Source: SGZJ01 sp949372955 (GTDB lineage Bacteria; Bacteroidota; Bacteroidia; Flavobacteriales; Flavobacteriaceae). Taken from it: DNA of 64,000 bases. The DNA lies in contig CASIAX010000008.1 in assembly GCA_949372955.1 (NCBI GenBank), positions 111,042-175,041 on the forward strand, written 5' to 3'. Position numbers and translations under genes: made by a program. Positions 63,938 through 64,000 of this stretch are shown piece by piece (positions within the stretch are counted from its first letter, which is position 1; each line of letters opens with the position of its first letter). The notes beneath the pieces were generated by a model. It saw only the letters and a list, made by a program, of their open reading frames with translations. It had not been told where the DNA came from and made no database searches.

Positions 63938-64000
63938 TATTAATTTATTAAATAGTAAACAAAAGTAAAATAAAAACAATGAACAAAAAAGTATGTCAGA

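Noticed and set aside
1..64000. CRISPR arrays, prophage, transposons
   Set aside because: No direct repeat arrays, transposase, integrase or phage structural genes were seen in any frame.

Overview
The window is a chromosomal segment of an AT-rich (roughly 30% G+C by eye), gene-dense bacterium of the Bacteroidetes, almost certainly a flavobacterium, probably marine with a compact genome. The evidence is a protease with a type IX secretion (Por) C-terminal sorting domain, a DUF6095-type protein next to murQ, monomeric NADP-isocitrate dehydrogenase, a crtI-crtB-crtZ-crtY carotenoid cluster, and promoters that fit the Bacteroidetes pattern TTG-N19-TAnnTTTG. There is no sign of prophage, insertion sequence, CRISPR array or conjugative element. 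Nearly everything is core metabolism and information processing.

Layout. 1-3.1 kb: 5' part of ligA, a GH20 hexosaminidase and cutC. 3.1-5.6 kb: metY-metX behind a SAM-I riboswitch with its own terminator. 5.7-12.2 kb: a complete trpEGDCFBA operon preceded by an attenuator whose 19-residue leader peptide carries tandem Trp codons. 12.4-16.4 kb: fused aspartokinase/homoserine dehydrogenase, a tiny GH10-like relic, prmC and a GNAT gene. 16.6-20.7 kb: two tandem DEAD-box helicases, ribD and a thioesterase. 20.9-28.1 kb: dnaA, an rsmI-like gene without a normal start codon, mltG, GNAT, dapF, a Deg protease, trmD and rplS. 28.2-28.7 kb: a gene-free stretch that looks like an unassigned, highly structured RNA of about 450 nt. 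28.8-35.3 kb: icd, murQ, a small membrane protein, and thrS-infC-rpmI-rplT; icd, infC and rpmI all carry frame-breaking indels. 35.3-41.0 kb: dnaB, accA, an EamA permease, an LptF/G permease and tgt. 41.2-46.0 kb: split transketolase, a PLC-like phosphodiesterase, an FKBP lipoprotein, a phosphoribosyltransferase and aroK. 46.1-50.6 kb: tRNA-Lys, then tRNA-Leu directly abutting the carotenoid operon (zeaxanthin-type pathway). 50.6-58.2 kb: aconitase, three periplasmic-fold/parvulin genes and guaB. 58.4-64 kb: an outer-membrane-like protein, a DCC-family protein, HMG-CoA lyase, LysE exporter, a secreted M43 protease and pyrD.

The regulatory content is unusually readable. Methionine synthesis is read through an S-box. 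Tryptophan synthesis is read by a ribosome-stalling attenuator in which the distal part of the leader ORF is complementary to the terminator loop. The carotenoid genes probably depend on a tRNA promoter. The best candidate for something undescribed is the ~450-nt RNA between rplS and icd, which has its own promoter, several GNRA-capped hairpins, a 5'/3' closing helix that competes with its terminator, and no match I can make to RNase P, tmRNA or rRNA.

Caution: seven indels lie between 29.5 and 34.9 kb while the amino-acid sequence around them stays intact. Sequence error is the simplest explanation, and it would also affect fine details of anything nearby.
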